DNA of 63,250 nt, taken from positions 1-63,250 of the forward strand of contig JAUVZM010000009.1 of NCBI GenBank assembly GCA_030602615.1. Direction: 5' to 3'. Below the pieces are notes generated by a model, which saw only the letters and a list, made by a program, of their open reading frames with translations, made no database searches and had not been told where the DNA came from. Made by a program: the position numbers and the translations under genes. Origin of the DNA: a bacterium. GTDB lineage: Bacteria; Armatimonadota; Zipacnadia; Zipacnadales; Zipacnadaceae. Below are positions 45,541 through 57,333 of this stretch, piece after piece (within the stretch, counting starts at the first letter, position 1; every line of letters starts with the position of its first letter).

Positions 45541-46641
45541 ATGAATATCGGGTGCAATCGTTTTTCTGTACCAGTTACCTATAGTCAGAAGGTGTGGAAC
45601 TCTCCGGTGATTCGCAAGTTCGTAGGTTCACGGCTCGGGCTGCTGGGCAACCCCTCCGACGGGTTCGGCGGGAAGACCCTGGCAGTGATGATCAAAGACT
45701 TCTGGGCTTCGGTGACCGTGCGCGAGAGCCCGGACGTGCGCATTATACCGCATCCGGAACTCGATCCGTTTAGCTTCGCCAGCCTGGACCAGATGGCGCG
45801 CACGGCGACGCGCGATGGGTACTACGGCGGTAGCCGCCTGCTGTACGCCGCCAGCAAGCGGTTTCACGACTACTGCGCTGAGCGCGGCATCACCCTCGCT
45901 AAGAAGGGTTTCACGATTGAATACGACACAAATATCCCCCGCCAGGTCGGACTGGCCGGTTCCAGCGCCATTGTAACTGCCGCGATTCACGCGCTGATGG
46001 ACTTGTACGGAGTAACCGACGAAGATATCCCCAGGCACGCCCAGCCCCATCTGGTGCTATCAGTAGAGATAGAGGAACTCGAAATACAGGCGGGCCTGCA
46101 GGACCGGGTAGTGCAGGTCTACGGCGGCGCGGTTTATATGGACTTCAACGCCGACTACATCGCCGAGCACGGCCACGGAATATATCGGCCCGTGCCGCTG
46201 GAGCTACTACCACCGCTGTATATTGCCTGGGACCCGCGTACCACAAAGACCTCTGGTAAGATGCACAACCCGATGCGCTACCGCTACGAGAGGGGCGACC
46301 CGGAGGTCATAAGTGGCATGAGTGATATCGCCGCCCTGACGGACGCCGGCTACGAGGCGCTCAAACAGCGGGATTTTGCCGCGCTCGGCGAGCTGATGAA
46401 CCAGAATTTCGACCTGCGTCGGCGTTTGTATGGCGAGGAGGCCATCGGGGCGCAGAATCTGCAGATGATCGAAATTGCTCGCCGCCACGGGCTACCGGCG
46501 AAATTCCCCGGCTCGGGCGGAGCAATTGCCGGAATCTATCAGGATGACGGGCAAGTCGAAGCCGCCCGTAAAGCTCTGCACCAGGCCGGCTACCAGTTTG
46601 CCCTGGTCACCCCCACCCCGAGCGCACAGATTAGCGAGTAG
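45541..46641 (+). CDS. GHMP-family sugar kinase, glucuronokinase-like
   Basis: About 366 residues. The N-terminal motif SRLGLLGNPSDGFGGKTLAV, the ATP loop IPRQVGLAGSSAIVTAA (PxxxGLAGSSA) and the C-terminal GSGGAIAGIY glycine loop are the three GHMP motifs. The NPSDGFGGKT variant is that of plant-type glucuronokinases and their bacterial relatives, which make sugar 1-phosphates for nucleotide-sugar synthesis; the exact sugar is uncertain. The start is unclear: ATG at 45541 overlaps a promoter-like pair (TTGACT 45514, TAAAAT 45537), and a GTG at 45592 would also leave all motifs intact. Confidence 0.82.
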   Translation: MNIGCNRFSVPVTYSQKVWNSPVIRKFVGSRLGLLGNPSDGFGGKTLAVMIKDFWASVTVRESPDVRIIPHPELDPFSFASLDQMARTATRDGYYGGSRLLYAASKRFHDYCAERGITLAKKGFTIEYDTNIPRQVGLAGSSAIVTAAIHALMDLYGVTDEDIPRHAQPHLVLSVEIEELEIQAGLQDRVVQVYGGAVYMDFNADYIAEHGHGIYRPVPLELLPPLYIAWDPRTTKTSGKMHNPMRYRYERGDPEVISGMSDIAALTDAGYEALKQRDFAALGELMNQNFDLRRRLYGEEAIGAQNLQMIEIARRHGLPAKFPGSGGAIAGIYQDDGQVEAARKALHQAGYQFALVTPTPSAQISE

Positions 46642-46745
46642 CTGAAACTCCCCGCCGTACCCCGCGGCGGTCCCACGCTGGCAAGTGTGGCGGCGTATCG
46701 CTCTTCTGCAAGAGCCCACGGCCGGCCGTCGGGATGTGATCCGGG

Positions 46746-47942
46746 TCAGCGGAGCTTTCGAATCCGGCCTTGGATGTCCTCAAGTTCGCCTTCAGCCCTG
46801 CAAGCCTTCTCAGCGCGGTGATAGGCTGCCAACGCCTCGTGAGGGCGTTCTTCAATCTCGTGGACGATGCCCAGATACTTCAATATCTCCCAGTCATCAG
46901 GGTGCTCTTCCAAGACCTGCTGCAGCTCGTCAGCCCAGTCCTCGAACTTCCCCGGAAAATCCTCATTGGCCAGAATGTATCGGCCTCTCTTATAGGCATA
47001 GATGTCGCTCCAATATGGCTGTTGTGCGTGACCCATTGACCGTCCTATGTTGTGCAGATTGCGAATCTCGTAACAGCTATCACTATTGACATCCTCGATC
47101 CAGGCCGGGAAGCTGCTGCTTACGCCCAGTATCTTGGTCAATCGGTTGGCCCGCCATGCAAACACGGCCAGATGCGACGGCGCCCAGCTTGCCCCATGAA
47201 AGACTTCGCCCACGACTACCTCGGGCAGACCATCAGCCGTCAGGTCCAGGATGTAGAACTGTACGTCACCAAAACGCATATCAAGGAAACCAGAAGCATA
47301 AGCATGGCCTGGCAGTCTATATTGCCAGGTTCTCGTCAATCCTTGGCCCGTCTCGCGATACAAGTTCAGGTGAACATCTGAGAACCGGTCGAAAGGAAAC
47401 TCTCTTTCGGACACTTTGCCGCAAAGCGCTACCCACCACCCTTTGGGCTTTCCGACCTTCAGCTCATCAAGTTGTATGACTTGTTGTCCTGTGGGGAGCC
47501 GTGGCTGAACAAACTGAGCCACCTGTAGTAGCTCGCGTGCTCTTTCTCGCCCCGCTTCGGCTGCGGCATGATCTGGCGCGAGGTTCAGTGCTTGCCCGAA
47601 CGAGTTGACTGCCGCCTCGTACTTGCCCAATCGCATCTGGCAACGACCCAACGCGAACCAGGCTCGCGGCAGTGTGCGGTGTTCCTGAACAACGTCGCGC
47701 CAGACTTCTTCGGCTTCCTCTAAATGATGGTAGGGGAAGAAATGCCTATCCGTTGTGGTGGGCGGAGATGGCACACCCATTATCCTAGCTTTGGCCTCAC
47801 GCAGAACCCGTTCAGCGTCAGTCTCCTGGCGCTGAACCGCAGGAGTGCTCGGGGTTATCTGCTGTCCGGTGCGCACGCAGCCCACTGCCATCACAGCGAC
47901 CACTACACCGCAAACTATCTGTGCCCAGCGCATATCTCGCAC
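46746..47942 (-). CDS. TPR-containing lipoprotein of unknown function
   Basis: 398 residues. Signal peptide with lipobox MAVGC. A TPR-like pair (HLEEAEEVWRDVVQEHRTLP, then ALGRCQMRLGKYEAAVNSFG) covers about residues 70-140, and a further TPR-like segment (PDDWEILKYLGIVHEIEERP) lies at the C-terminus. The middle (about 160-310) has an FG-GAP-like flavour (VQFYILDLTADGLPEVVVGE, WIEDVNSDSCYEIRN). Probably an envelope scaffold. The ATG at 47942 is adjacent to the stop of the Clp ATPase frame, so it is the last gene of the heat-shock operon. Confidence 0.75.
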   Translation of the reverse strand: MRDMRWAQIVCGVVVAVMAVGCVRTGQQITPSTPAVQRQETDAERVLREAKARIMGVPSPPTTTDRHFFPYHHLEEAEEVWRDVVQEHRTLPRAWFALGRCQMRLGKYEAAVNSFGQALNLAPDHAAAEAGRERARELLQVAQFVQPRLPTGQQVIQLDELKVGKPKGWWVALCGKVSEREFPFDRFSDVHLNLYRETGQGLTRTWQYRLPGHAYASGFLDMRFGDVQFYILDLTADGLPEVVVGEVFHGASWAPSHLAVFAWRANRLTKILGVSSSFPAWIEDVNSDSCYEIRNLHNIGRSMGHAQQPYWSDIYAYKRGRYILANEDFPGKFEDWADELQQVLEEHPDDWEILKYLGIVHEIEERPHEALAAYHRAEKACRAEGELEDIQGRIRKLR

Positions 47943-50375
<2,433 letters not shown>

Positions 50376-50396
50376 ATCTTCACCGCCCTTTGGGCG

Positions 50397-51188
50397 CTAC
50401 TTCTCAACCTTATGAAGCTCCTTCTCCTTGTCCGACCGCAAGTCAGCCGCGTCGAAGTCCGCCTGCTCGGGCAATACCATATAGAACGACCGGGTACAAT
50501 CAATCTCGACTATAGCCTGGCGCACGCGACATTCCAACAGATGCCCGCCCGAGGTACAGTCCTGGTTAAGAAAATGCAGATGATAGCCCGCCACGTTCAC
50601 ACCCTTCATATACTCCGGCAGCCAGAAGCCTGCTATCATCCCCTCGACGTTGCGGAATTCAAAGACCGACTGGTGTTTCACGACTTCGGCCAGCTTGCGA
50701 TAGGGCTTGCTCTGCTTGGGCACGCTGCGCGCCTTCACGTAATCAAACCGGCCCATGATCTTGATGGCATACGCAATGTTGGGCGTTGGCAACGAGTCAG
50801 TGATCAACTGTTGCAGGTCCTCGTAGGTCCGGACCCGGTCAACGGCTAAGCTCTGGTCGGCCTCGAAGAAGGTCACCGCGGCGAAAGGCGTCCGCCAGGC
50901 ATCAGGTACGCGATTGGCAACCCCCTGCGCGTTGATCTGGTAGAAATCGCCGCCGAACGCGATCATCTCCCCGTCCAGCCCGTTGAAGGTTCCCAGGCCA
51001 AAGTCGCCGTGGTTGTGCAACTCCCCGAAGGTCGTCGGGCCATCGTAGACCCCCTCCAGCAGTGCACCGATAGTGGAGACCTGGAACAGGACGTCCCGAT
51101 CCACCGGCAATTCGGCCTCTGCGGCGAAGGCCCAGGTTGCGAAAAGGACCGCGAATACTATCACAATTGCCACAACTCGGAGTCTCAT
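50397..51188 (-). CDS. Alpha-acetolactate decarboxylase, exported form
   Basis: 263 residues with a signal peptide (VVAIVIVFAVLFATWAFA). The acetolactate decarboxylase fold is shown by VSTIGALLEGVYDGPTTFGE, GDFGLGTFNGLDGEM and the zinc ligand region GYHLHFLNQDCTSGGHLLEC. The enzyme turns 2-acetolactate into acetoin. Secreted versions exist in some bacteria, but the gene usually sits with acetolactate synthase; here it is embedded in the heat-shock operon, between DUF2007-like genes and the Clp ATPase, with gaps of only 4 and 21 bp. Why it is here is unclear. Confidence 0.9.
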   Translation of the reverse strand: MRLRVVAIVIVFAVLFATWAFAAEAELPVDRDVLFQVSTIGALLEGVYDGPTTFGELHNHGDFGLGTFNGLDGEMIAFGGDFYQINAQGVANRVPDAWRTPFAAVTFFEADQSLAVDRVRTYEDLQQLITDSLPTPNIAYAIKIMGRFDYVKARSVPKQSKPYRKLAEVVKHQSVFEFRNVEGMIAGFWLPEYMKGVNVAGYHLHFLNQDCTSGGHLLECRVRQAIVEIDCTRSFYMVLPEQADFDAADLRSDKEKELHKVEK

Positions 51189-51192
51189 GGCA

Positions 51193-51459
51193 TCAGTCCT
51201 CGCCTACATTAGTATCAACTTCGCCCTCAGCCAATATCTCTCGCGCCCGGTCTTCATATTGGGGCGGCACGATCACCCTAATAAGCTCGGAGGGCAGCAT
51301 GCCGGTGCCGAGGGCACCTGTTATGCTACCGGTGGGCATACGCCGTGCGGGAATGCCGCTGCCCTGCAGCTTAGATACAGCCAGGTCGGCGGTCAGCCCC
51401 GCATCAAAGGCGGTAAACTCAGCTACCACCGTCCATTCTTCGCGCTGGTCATCATTCAT
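51193..51459 (-). CDS. DUF2007-like small protein, copy B
   Basis: 88 residues. WTVVAEFTAFDAGLTADLAV, then SKLQGSGIPARR and IRVIVPPQYEDRAREILAEG fit the DUF2007 signal-transducing-like fold (short beta-alpha-beta-alpha domain with a C-terminal DRAREIL helix). Its ATG overlaps the stop of the preceding paralogue by 4 bp. Function unknown. Confidence 0.75.
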   Translation of the reverse strand: MNDDQREEWTVVAEFTAFDAGLTADLAVSKLQGSGIPARRMPTGSITGALGTGMLPSELIRVIVPPQYEDRAREILAEGEVDTNVGED

Positions 51460-51716
51460 TCGTCGCTCTCCTGCTCGCTATGATCTAGAATCTCCCGGGC
51501 GCGCTCTGCCTGCTGAGGCGGAACAGCTATTCGAACCCTTTCGAATGGCGGGAATCCGCCCATCGTACTGGTGGTGAATAGCCTCGTAGGACGTCGCACG
51601 GCCGGTACGCCGCTACCTTCAAGCTTAGACATGGCCAAGTCCGCTGCTGCGATGCCATCAGCAATCATATGAAACTCAGCTACCACCGTCCATTTCTCGC
51701 GCTCGGGCGGGTTCAT
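51456..51716 (-). CDS. DUF2007-like small protein, copy A
   Basis: 86 residues. Paralogue of the next gene: WTVVAEFHMIADGIAAADLA, SKLEGSGVPAVRRPT, VRIAVPPQQAERAREILDHS. The start overlaps the hspR stop by one base, so the pair is translated together with hspR. The family is often near stress or proteolysis genes; the exact role is unknown. Confidence 0.75.
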   Translation of the reverse strand: MNPPEREKWTVVAEFHMIADGIAAADLAMSKLEGSGVPAVRRPTRLFTTSTMGGFPPFERVRIAVPPQQAERAREILDHSEQESDE

Positions 51717-52093
51717 CAGGCCCGCCCGCCCTCTTTGATGGTCACCTGAACCCGGGTAACTTCCGGCTGAGGCGCGGGCTTCAGTCGCCGCGGACCGTGC
51801 TCGAGCTCGCGGTGCAGGCGCTTGACCTCGGCGTGCAACTGCTCAATCTGATCGAGAAGACTTAGAATGACTTCAACACCAGCCAGGTTGACGCCCAACT
51901 CCTGGGTCAGGCGCTTGATCTGGCGCAGGCGCTCGATATCCTCATCAGAATAGAGCCGCACATTGCTGGTAGAGCGTTCCGGCTGGACCAGGCCCTGACG
52001 CTCGTAAGTGCGCAGCGTCTGGGGATGGCAATCCACCAACCGCGCCGCCACACTTATGTAATACAGTGGCTCGTCACTGGCTTCGATACTCAT
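51716..52093 (-). CDS. hspR: Heat-shock repressor HspR (MerR family)
   Basis: 125 residues. A MerR-type winged helix-turn-helix, YISVAARLVDCHPQTLRTYE, then RQGLVQPERSTSNVRLYSDE, followed by a coiled coil (VILSLLDQIEQLHAEVKRLH). HspR binds HAIR inverted repeats and, together with DnaK as co-repressor, shuts off dnaK and clp genes at normal temperature. A good AGAAGGAG precedes the ATG at 52093. It lies 15 bp after dnaJ, as in actinobacterial dnaK operons; a HAIR-like site overlaps the dnaK promoter. Confidence 0.93.
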   Translation of the reverse strand: MSIEASDEPLYYISVAARLVDCHPQTLRTYERQGLVQPERSTSNVRLYSDEDIERLRQIKRLTQELGVNLAGVEVILSLLDQIEQLHAEVKRLHRELEHGPRRLKPAPQPEVTRVQVTIKEGGRA

Positions 52094-52108
52094 CTGCTAT
52101 CACTCCTT

Positions 52109-53230
52109 CTACAGGCCCTCGGGCAGACTGGCCCGCGGATTCTCCTCCCACGTCTCGGACAGTTCATCAATGAGTTCCCGTTGCTTGCGCGTCAATCGCT
52201 TCGGCGCGGAGATGTTGACGATCACGTACTGATCGCCCCGGCCATTGCCTCCCAGTCTGGGCGCGCCCTGCCCACGCAGGCGGAATCTTTGCCCGCTATT
52301 TGTCCCTGCAGGTATTTTCAAGTCAACTTTGCCATTAACGGTCGGAACAGTAATACTGGCGCCCTGAACAGCTTCGATGAAGGTGATGGGCACCTCGATA
52401 GTAATATCATTGCCGTCGCGCTGGAAAAAGTCGTGCTTCTGGACTCGGACTTCCAGAATCAAATCGCCCCCAGGCCCGGCCCGGAAGCCCCGGCCACCTT
52501 CGCCGGCCAGGCGCAGCTTGTGACCGGACTTCACCCCCGGAGGGACCTTGACGCTGATATTGCGGGTGCGAGTCACCTCACCACCACCCCGGCATTTTGA
52601 GCAGCTCTCGGTGATTATCTCGCCGGAGCCCTGGCACTGCGGACAGGGGGAGGCAAATCCCAATATCCCGCCGGCCTGCTGGCTGACGCCGCTACCCCCA
52701 CAGGTCGGGCAGGTGCTGGCCTTGCCGCCAAGCCCGTCACATTCGGGGCAGCGGTCGGCGATGGTCAGTGCGAGAGTCTTGTCGGCACCTTTCATCGCCT
52801 CCGCAAAAGCCACCGGCATCTTCTGTTGAATGTCCTGCCCGCGCTGAGGCTGGTGCTGGGCCTGGCGGCTGCGCCGTCGGCCTATATCAAAGCCCATCTC
52901 GCCGAAAATCTCGCCGAAAATGTCAGCAAATGTGCCCGGGCCGCCCTGCTGATATACGAAAGAGCGAAAGTCCTGGGCACCGTGCTGCCCGGCAGCCTGG
53001 GCCTGCTGCCACTGCCGCCCGAAGCGGTCGTACTGCTGGCGCTTCTCCGCGTCGGAGAGCACCTCGTAGGCCTGGCTGATTTCCTTGTACTTCTGCTCAG
53101 CGGCCTCGTCACCGGGATTAACATCCGGATGATGCTTGCGAGCCTGCTTGCGATAGGCCTTTTTTATCTCTTTCTGCGAGGCACTCCGGTCAACCTCGAG
53201 CACCTCGTAGAAGTCAACATCCTGTCTCAT
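52109..53230 (-). CDS. dnaJ: Chaperone protein DnaJ
   Basis: 373 residues. The J domain reads [20 protein letters not shown] then [20 protein letters not shown], with the HPD that stimulates DnaK. A Gly/Phe-rich linker follows, then four CxxCxGxG-like zinc repeats ([32 protein letters not shown]), then the C-terminal peptide-binding beta domains. It delivers unfolded clients to DnaK. grpE, usually beside dnaJ, is not in the window. Confidence 0.95.
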   Translation of the reverse strand: MRQDVDFYEVLEVDRSASQKEIKKAYRKQARKHHPDVNPGDEAAEQKYKEISQAYEVLSDAEKRQQYDRFGRQWQQAQAAGQHGAQDFRSFVYQQGGPGTFADIFGEIFGEMGFDIGRRRSRQAQHQPQRGQDIQQKMPVAFAEAMKGADKTLALTIADRCPECDGLGGKASTCPTCGGSGVSQQAGGILGFASPCPQCQGSGEIITESCSKCRGGGEVTRTRNISVKVPPGVKSGHKLRLAGEGGRGFRAGPGGDLILEVRVQKHDFFQRDGNDITIEVPITFIEAVQGASITVPTVNGKVDLKIPAGTNSGQRFRLRGQGAPRLGGNGRGDQYVIVNISAPKRLTRKQRELIDELSETWEENPRASLPEGL

Positions 53231-53284
53231 TGAGCCATCCTGTCAGCGAGTCTCGGTATCAGGTACGCAAGTGGCGAGTCCGCA

Positions 53285-54727
53285 CTACTCGTCTTCGCTT
53301 TCAGACTCCATGTCGTCTCCGTCTGCTTCCTCTTCAGACTCCAAACCCAAGAAACTCGCACCATCACTGGAGGAGCTTGGTTCACTTCCCTCCACGATAG
53401 CATCTTCCGATGCCTCCTTGGTTTCAGCTTGTCCCCCCAGGTGCCTCAGTCCACCCATCATGGCTTTCTGGTAGTTGACTGCGTCCGTGAGCGCCTTTAT
53501 GTGTTCGGCCGACAATCCGATTTGATCCATCATGGCTTTCTGGTACTTGACTGCGTCCGTGAACGCCTTTATGTGTTCGGCCGACAATCCAATTTGATCC
53601 ATCATGGCCTTCTGGTACTTGGCTGCGTCGATGAACACCTTTATGTCTTCGGGAGACCGCACCATTCGCGCCAATTCCTGCACAGAGCGCGCTATTTGCT
53701 CCCGAGGGACTCCCGCCATTCGCGCTAGTTGCTCCGCAGGGAGGGCCATTCGCGCTAGTTGCTCCGCAGAGACTGTCTGGCGCGCGACCGCCTGCAATAG
53801 GGGCGAAAGCGTAAGCGGCCCTGCTTTCGCCCTTCTCTCGTGCTTCTCATCAAGCTCTCTTATGCTTCTAACCTCCTCAATCGCCTCTTCTTTAACTTGC
53901 CGTTGAGTGTATGCCCTCGCGTACTTCATGAACTGATCGGCTGAGTACATATAGAATGAGACACCGGCTTTGGATTTCATCTCTTGAATCAGTTTGGGAC
54001 GCGGGCCCATAGTCTTTCCGTGGTGTTTCTCCCACCAATCCTCTTTGCGATCATCAGTGACAAGGATGACGGGCTTATTCTGCTCCTTAGCCTCATCAAT
54101 CACCTGATACCACAATACTAGATCCCCGTATTGGTCTGGCGGTCCTTTCTCTGCAGGTGCTTTGTTCGAGTCGGCATACCCGGGCGGAGTCCTTTCCTCA
54201 TACCTTTGCTTCCCTTCATTGTAGATTTCGCGCTGTCTCGAATCGGCGTAAGGCGAGCCCACTTTTCCATCGAGTAAGACAGTGATGTCGGGCCTCACAG
54301 GGTCATCGTCCAAGAATGTCCGACATTCCTCTTGCTTCTCCGCTAGCTCCTCATCAATCTCGTGTACTATGGCGGTCATGCGATCGAGTAGTTCGGCATT
54401 CACAAATGGATGTCGCGCGCCAGGGCGTAGTTGATCGTCGACTTCCTTCAGATGAGTCTTAAGGTTCTCGCGCCTTTGTTGGTACAGCTGCACTAGTTCA
54501 TCAATTTTCTTGAGCCGATTCCGCTGGTACTCTAACCCAGCCTGATGTGGGACCCAAAGGCGGTCCGAGAGTTCTCCTAACAAGCTCAAGAGCTCTTCTC
54601 GCGTGGCGACGGAGTACTGATAGAGATTCAGGAGCACGTTGGCATCCAGCACAAACAAGCAATTATCCCACAAATCTTGAAACTCCGTCTCGGTCGGACG
54701 ATAGTAGCCAGGAAATGTTTCCTTCAT
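53285..54727 (-). CDS. PIN-like nuclease with C-terminal 24-residue repeats
   Basis: 480 residues. The first 260 or so look like the large PIN-like (PIN_8) fold: LFVLDANVLLNLYQYSVATR with the first acid; the acidic EEL region; DLVLWYQVIDEAKEQNKPVI and LVTDDRKEDWWEK with the later acids. Such domains cut RNA in a metal-dependent way. The C-terminal part has short LARMALPAEQLARM-type repeats, then three 24-residue units (SAEHIKAFTDAVKYQKAMMD then QIGL), then an acidic tail. ATG at 54727 has GAGGTGA 9 bp upstream. It sits between dnaK and dnaJ, an unusual place, and should be heat-induced with them. Target unknown. Confidence 0.75.
   Translation of the reverse strand: MKETFPGYYRPTETEFQDLWDNCLFVLDANVLLNLYQYSVATREELLSLLGELSDRLWVPHQAGLEYQRNRLKKIDELVQLYQQRRENLKTHLKEVDDQLRPGARHPFVNAELLDRMTAIVHEIDEELAEKQEECRTFLDDDPVRPDITVLLDGKVGSPYADSRQREIYNEGKQRYEERTPPGYADSNKAPAEKGPPDQYGDLVLWYQVIDEAKEQNKPVILVTDDRKEDWWEKHHGKTMGPRPKLIQEMKSKAGVSFYMYSADQFMKYARAYTQRQVKEEAIEEVRSIRELDEKHERRAKAGPLTLSPLLQAVARQTVSAEQLARMALPAEQLARMAGVPREQIARSVQELARMVRSPEDIKVFIDAAKYQKAMMDQIGLSAEHIKAFTDAVKYQKAMMDQIGLSAEHIKALTDAVNYQKAMMGGLRHLGGQAETKEASEDAIVEGSEPSSSSDGASFLGLESEEEADGDDMESESEDE
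53460..53680 (-). repeat. Three tandem 72-bp coding repeats
   Basis: Near-identical 72-bp units within the PIN-like gene, each encoding 24 residues (DAVKYQKAMMDQIGL-type). The DNA similarity is high even at third positions, so the repeats are recent or kept uniform by gene conversion. Confidence 0.85.
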
Positions 54728-54798
54728 GGTGCTATTCACCTCGGCTTGCCGACAATTCAACAGGGGCCGAGTTGCCCCGGCCCCTGTTTACCTCTCGC

Positions 54799-56685
54799 CT
54801 ACTCTTCGTCCGTCGCTTCGAACTCGGCGTCAATGACATCGTCATCGCCGCCGGCCTCAGCAGCGCCAGCGGGGCCGCCGGTCGTGCCTTCGGCCTGTTG
54901 AGCCTGCTCGGCCTGCTGCTCGGCAGCAGCGGCCTGCTCGTACATCTGCTGGGAGACCGCAGAGAAGGCCTGGTTAGCGTCGTCAATGGCCTGGCGGATG
55001 GCATCAGCATCGTCGCCCTTGGTGGCCTCGCGCAGTGCTTCGATCTTCTCCCGAATATTCTGCGCGTCGCTCTCCGGGACTTTCTCGCCCAGCTCCTCGA
55101 GCGTGTGTTCGAGCTGATAGGCCAACTGATCACCCTGGTTGCGGGCCTCCACCAGCTTGCGGAATGTCTCATCTTCTTCGGCGTGCTGCTTGGATTCCTC
55201 GACCATGTCCTGGACCTGGTCATCGGAGAGCTGACCCGAGCCGGTGATGGTGATATCCTGCTCCTTGCCGGTAGCCTTGTCCTGAGCGCTGACGTGGAGG
55301 ATACCGTTGGCGTCAATATCGAAGCTCACTTCGATCTGCGGAATGCCGCGGGGGGCCGGCGGAACGCCGGTCAGATGGAACCTGCCCAGTGACTTATTCT
55401 GACTGGCCCGCGCCCGCTCGCCCTGCAGTACGTTAATCTCCACGCTGGTCTGCATATCCGACGCCGTGGAGTATATGCGCGACTCCTGGGTGGGAATATT
55501 AGTGTTGCGCGGAATTGCCGCGTCCATCACATCACCCAACGTCTCAACACCGAGACTCAGTGGGGTGACGTCCATAAGCACGATGTCCTGGGCTTCGTCG
55601 GTGAGCACAGCCGCCTGAATGGCAGCCCCGCAGGCGACCACCTCATCAGGATTGATATCCTTGCGCGGCTCGGCGCCCGTCAGTTGCCTAACGAGAGTCT
55701 GCACCATGGGGATGCGAGTGGAGCCGCCCACCAGGATAACCTCGTCAAGCTCGCCCTTGCCGACGCCGGCCTCGTCCATAGCGTCTCTCACCGCAACCTC
55801 GGTCTTCCGTATCAGGTCGCCAATTAGCTCCTCCAGCTTGGCGCGAGTGACAGTCATCTCCAGGTGCTTGGGACCTTCGCCCTCCACCGAGGTGATGAAG
55901 GGCAGGCTAATGTTAGTTTGCAGCATGGTAGACAGCTCACACTTAGCCTTCTCAGCGGCTTCCCTGAGCCGTTGCAGTGCCTGGCGGTCCTGGCGCAGGT
56001 CAATGCCGGTATCCTTCTTGAAATCGTCAGCGATGTAGTCAACCAGGCGCTGGTCAAAGTCGTCACCACCAAGCTGGGTATCACCGGAGGTGGACAGCAC
56101 GTGATAAGTATCACGCTCGTCATCGCCGGTGATCTCCACGTCGAGGACGGAGACATCGAAGGTGCCACCGCCCAGGTCGAAGACCAGAATGGTCTTCTCG
56201 CCCGGGCTCATACCGCGCCCGTAGGCCAGGGCGGCGGCGGTCGGCTCGTTGATTATCCGCAGCACATTGAGTCCGGCAATCTCGCCGGCCTGCTTGGTAG
56301 CAGTACGCTGGTCATCGTTAAAATAGGCGGGTACTGTGACGACCGCGTCTTTGACTTCCTCGCCCAGATACTCTTCAGCATCATTCTTCAGCTTCTGCAG
56401 AACCATCCCCGAGATCTGCTCGGGCGTGTAGTCTTTTCCGTCAATGGTGTGGGTTTTGCGGCTTCCCATCTCCCGCTTTACCGAGGCCACCGTGCGATCA
56501 GGGTTGAGCACCATCTGGCGCTTGGCCGACTGACCGACCAGCCGCTCGCCACTCTGGGACAACGAGACCACTGAAGGGGTCACCCGGGCACCCTCGGGAT
56601 TAATGATGACCTGCGGCTCACCTGCCTCCAGCACCGCCACACACGAGTTGGTCGTACCCAGGTCAATACCTATAGCTTTTGCCAC
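54799..56685 (-). CDS. dnaK: Chaperone protein DnaK (Hsp70)
   Basis: 628 residues. ATPase domain: [59 protein letters not shown]; linker [14 protein letters not shown]; substrate domain and a C-terminal lid ending in an acidic [10 protein letters not shown] tail. It binds and releases unfolded proteins with DnaJ and a nucleotide-exchange factor. The start is GTG at 56685, after AAGGAG. First gene of a leftward operon of about nine genes. The promoter carries a HAIR-like repressor site. Confidence 0.96.
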   Translation of the reverse strand: MAKAIGIDLGTTNSCVAVLEAGEPQVIINPEGARVTPSVVSLSQSGERLVGQSAKRQMVLNPDRTVASVKREMGSRKTHTIDGKDYTPEQISGMVLQKLKNDAEEYLGEEVKDAVVTVPAYFNDDQRTATKQAGEIAGLNVLRIINEPTAAALAYGRGMSPGEKTILVFDLGGGTFDVSVLDVEITGDDERDTYHVLSTSGDTQLGGDDFDQRLVDYIADDFKKDTGIDLRQDRQALQRLREAAEKAKCELSTMLQTNISLPFITSVEGEGPKHLEMTVTRAKLEELIGDLIRKTEVAVRDAMDEAGVGKGELDEVILVGGSTRIPMVQTLVRQLTGAEPRKDINPDEVVACGAAIQAAVLTDEAQDIVLMDVTPLSLGVETLGDVMDAAIPRNTNIPTQESRIYSTASDMQTSVEINVLQGERARASQNKSLGRFHLTGVPPAPRGIPQIEVSFDIDANGILHVSAQDKATGKEQDITITGSGQLSDDQVQDMVEESKQHAEEDETFRKLVEARNQGDQLAYQLEHTLEELGEKVPESDAQNIREKIEALREATKGDDADAIRQAIDDANQAFSAVSQQMYEQAAAAEQQAEQAQQAEGTTGGPAGAAEAGGDDDVIDAEFEATDEE

Positions 56686-56761
56686 TGCAATTCACTCCTT
56701 GTTTGAATAATACATACTACGGCAGGCGAAAACAGCTTGCCTGCCCAATTTCACTGGCTTT

Positions 56762-56790
56762 ATTATACACCTTTAGTCAAATGCTGTCAA
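56762..56790 (-). promoter_or_regulatory. Consensus sigma-70 promoter of the dnaK operon
   Basis: Minus strand: TTGACA (56785-56790), 17 bp, TATAAT (56762-56767), a perfect match at both boxes. The 5' leader to the GTG at 56685 is about 70 nt. Confidence 0.85.
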
Positions 56791-56791
56791 G
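56771..56791. promoter_or_regulatory. HAIR-like HspR operator
   Basis: CTTTAGT-N7-TGTCAAG against the known HAIR consensus CTTGAGT-N7-ACTCAAG: 6 of 7 and 5 of 7 matches with exact spacing. It overlaps the -35 box and spacer of the dnaK promoter, so a bound repressor would block polymerase. The site is weak on one arm, partly because it shares bases with the -35 box. Confidence 0.55.
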
Positions 56792-56865
56792 GTCTTTTAT
56801 CGTCCTAGTGTAAGCATCGTTCATATTGACGGTTTAATAGCGGTTATTGTTCACTCAAAAACTGA

Positions 56866-57066
56866 CAACTCCCCGGGGCGACACTTGATCCTGAGCCGGT
56901 CTTTGCGAATACCGATATCCTGTTGGGCGCTGGCTACACTGCTTTGCAGGGGCTCACCTGGGGTTGTACGGTCATTGGGGTGGGCTTTGCTGAACTGTTT
57001 GACCTGCTCACGTCCGAAAACATTGAGGAAGCAATAGGGGCGAACTTCGGCGATACAGCAGAGTAA
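56866..57066 (+). pseudogene. Glycosyltransferase-like C-terminal remnant
   Basis: An open stretch of 66 codons between stops. It reads NTDILLGAGYTALQGLTWGC then TVIGVGFAELFDLLT and SENIEEAIGANFGD, a pattern like the C-terminal donor-binding part of GT-B glycosyltransferases (GxGxxxxEAxxxGxPVI). There is no start codon or N-terminal domain upstream, since the dnaK promoter region adjoins. A gene relic. Confidence 0.45.
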
Positions 57067-57333
57067 CCGGCGGCTTCTCCCCCATCGCGACACCGCCACA
57101 GTTCGCTGCTAATACGAAAACATCCTTCTAACCACAGCCAGAATTGCGACCCCGGCCAGTTGTCAACATCCACGGTATTGCCATATTCCAGGCAGGAGAA
57201 ACAGCCACAATGAAGAAAACAGGAAATATGCCGCATTCTTGGAGTTGCAATATCAGGCTAGCAGCCATAGAATAATAGTGCCGCGGCCGCTGTGGATGTC
57301 TTATTGTGAGGGGCTACCGGAGAGGATCTTATA
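57067..57333 (+). other. Intergenic stretch with possible micro-ORF
   Basis: About 270 bp between two gene remnants. The only readable item is a 21-codon frame at about 57210-57275 (ATG after CAGGAGAAACAGCCACA), which starts MKKTGNMPHSW; there is no evidence that it is translated. Otherwise nothing recognised. Confidence 0.35.

Noticed and set aside
45514-45542. Promoter TTGACT-N17-TAAAAT for the GHMP kinase
   Set aside because: The -10 box would overlap the ATG at 45541, and later start codons have poor ribosome sites; not solid enough to list as a feature.
53460-53680. CRISPR-like array
   Set aside because: The three 72-bp units are contiguous, in frame and protein-coding, without spacers.
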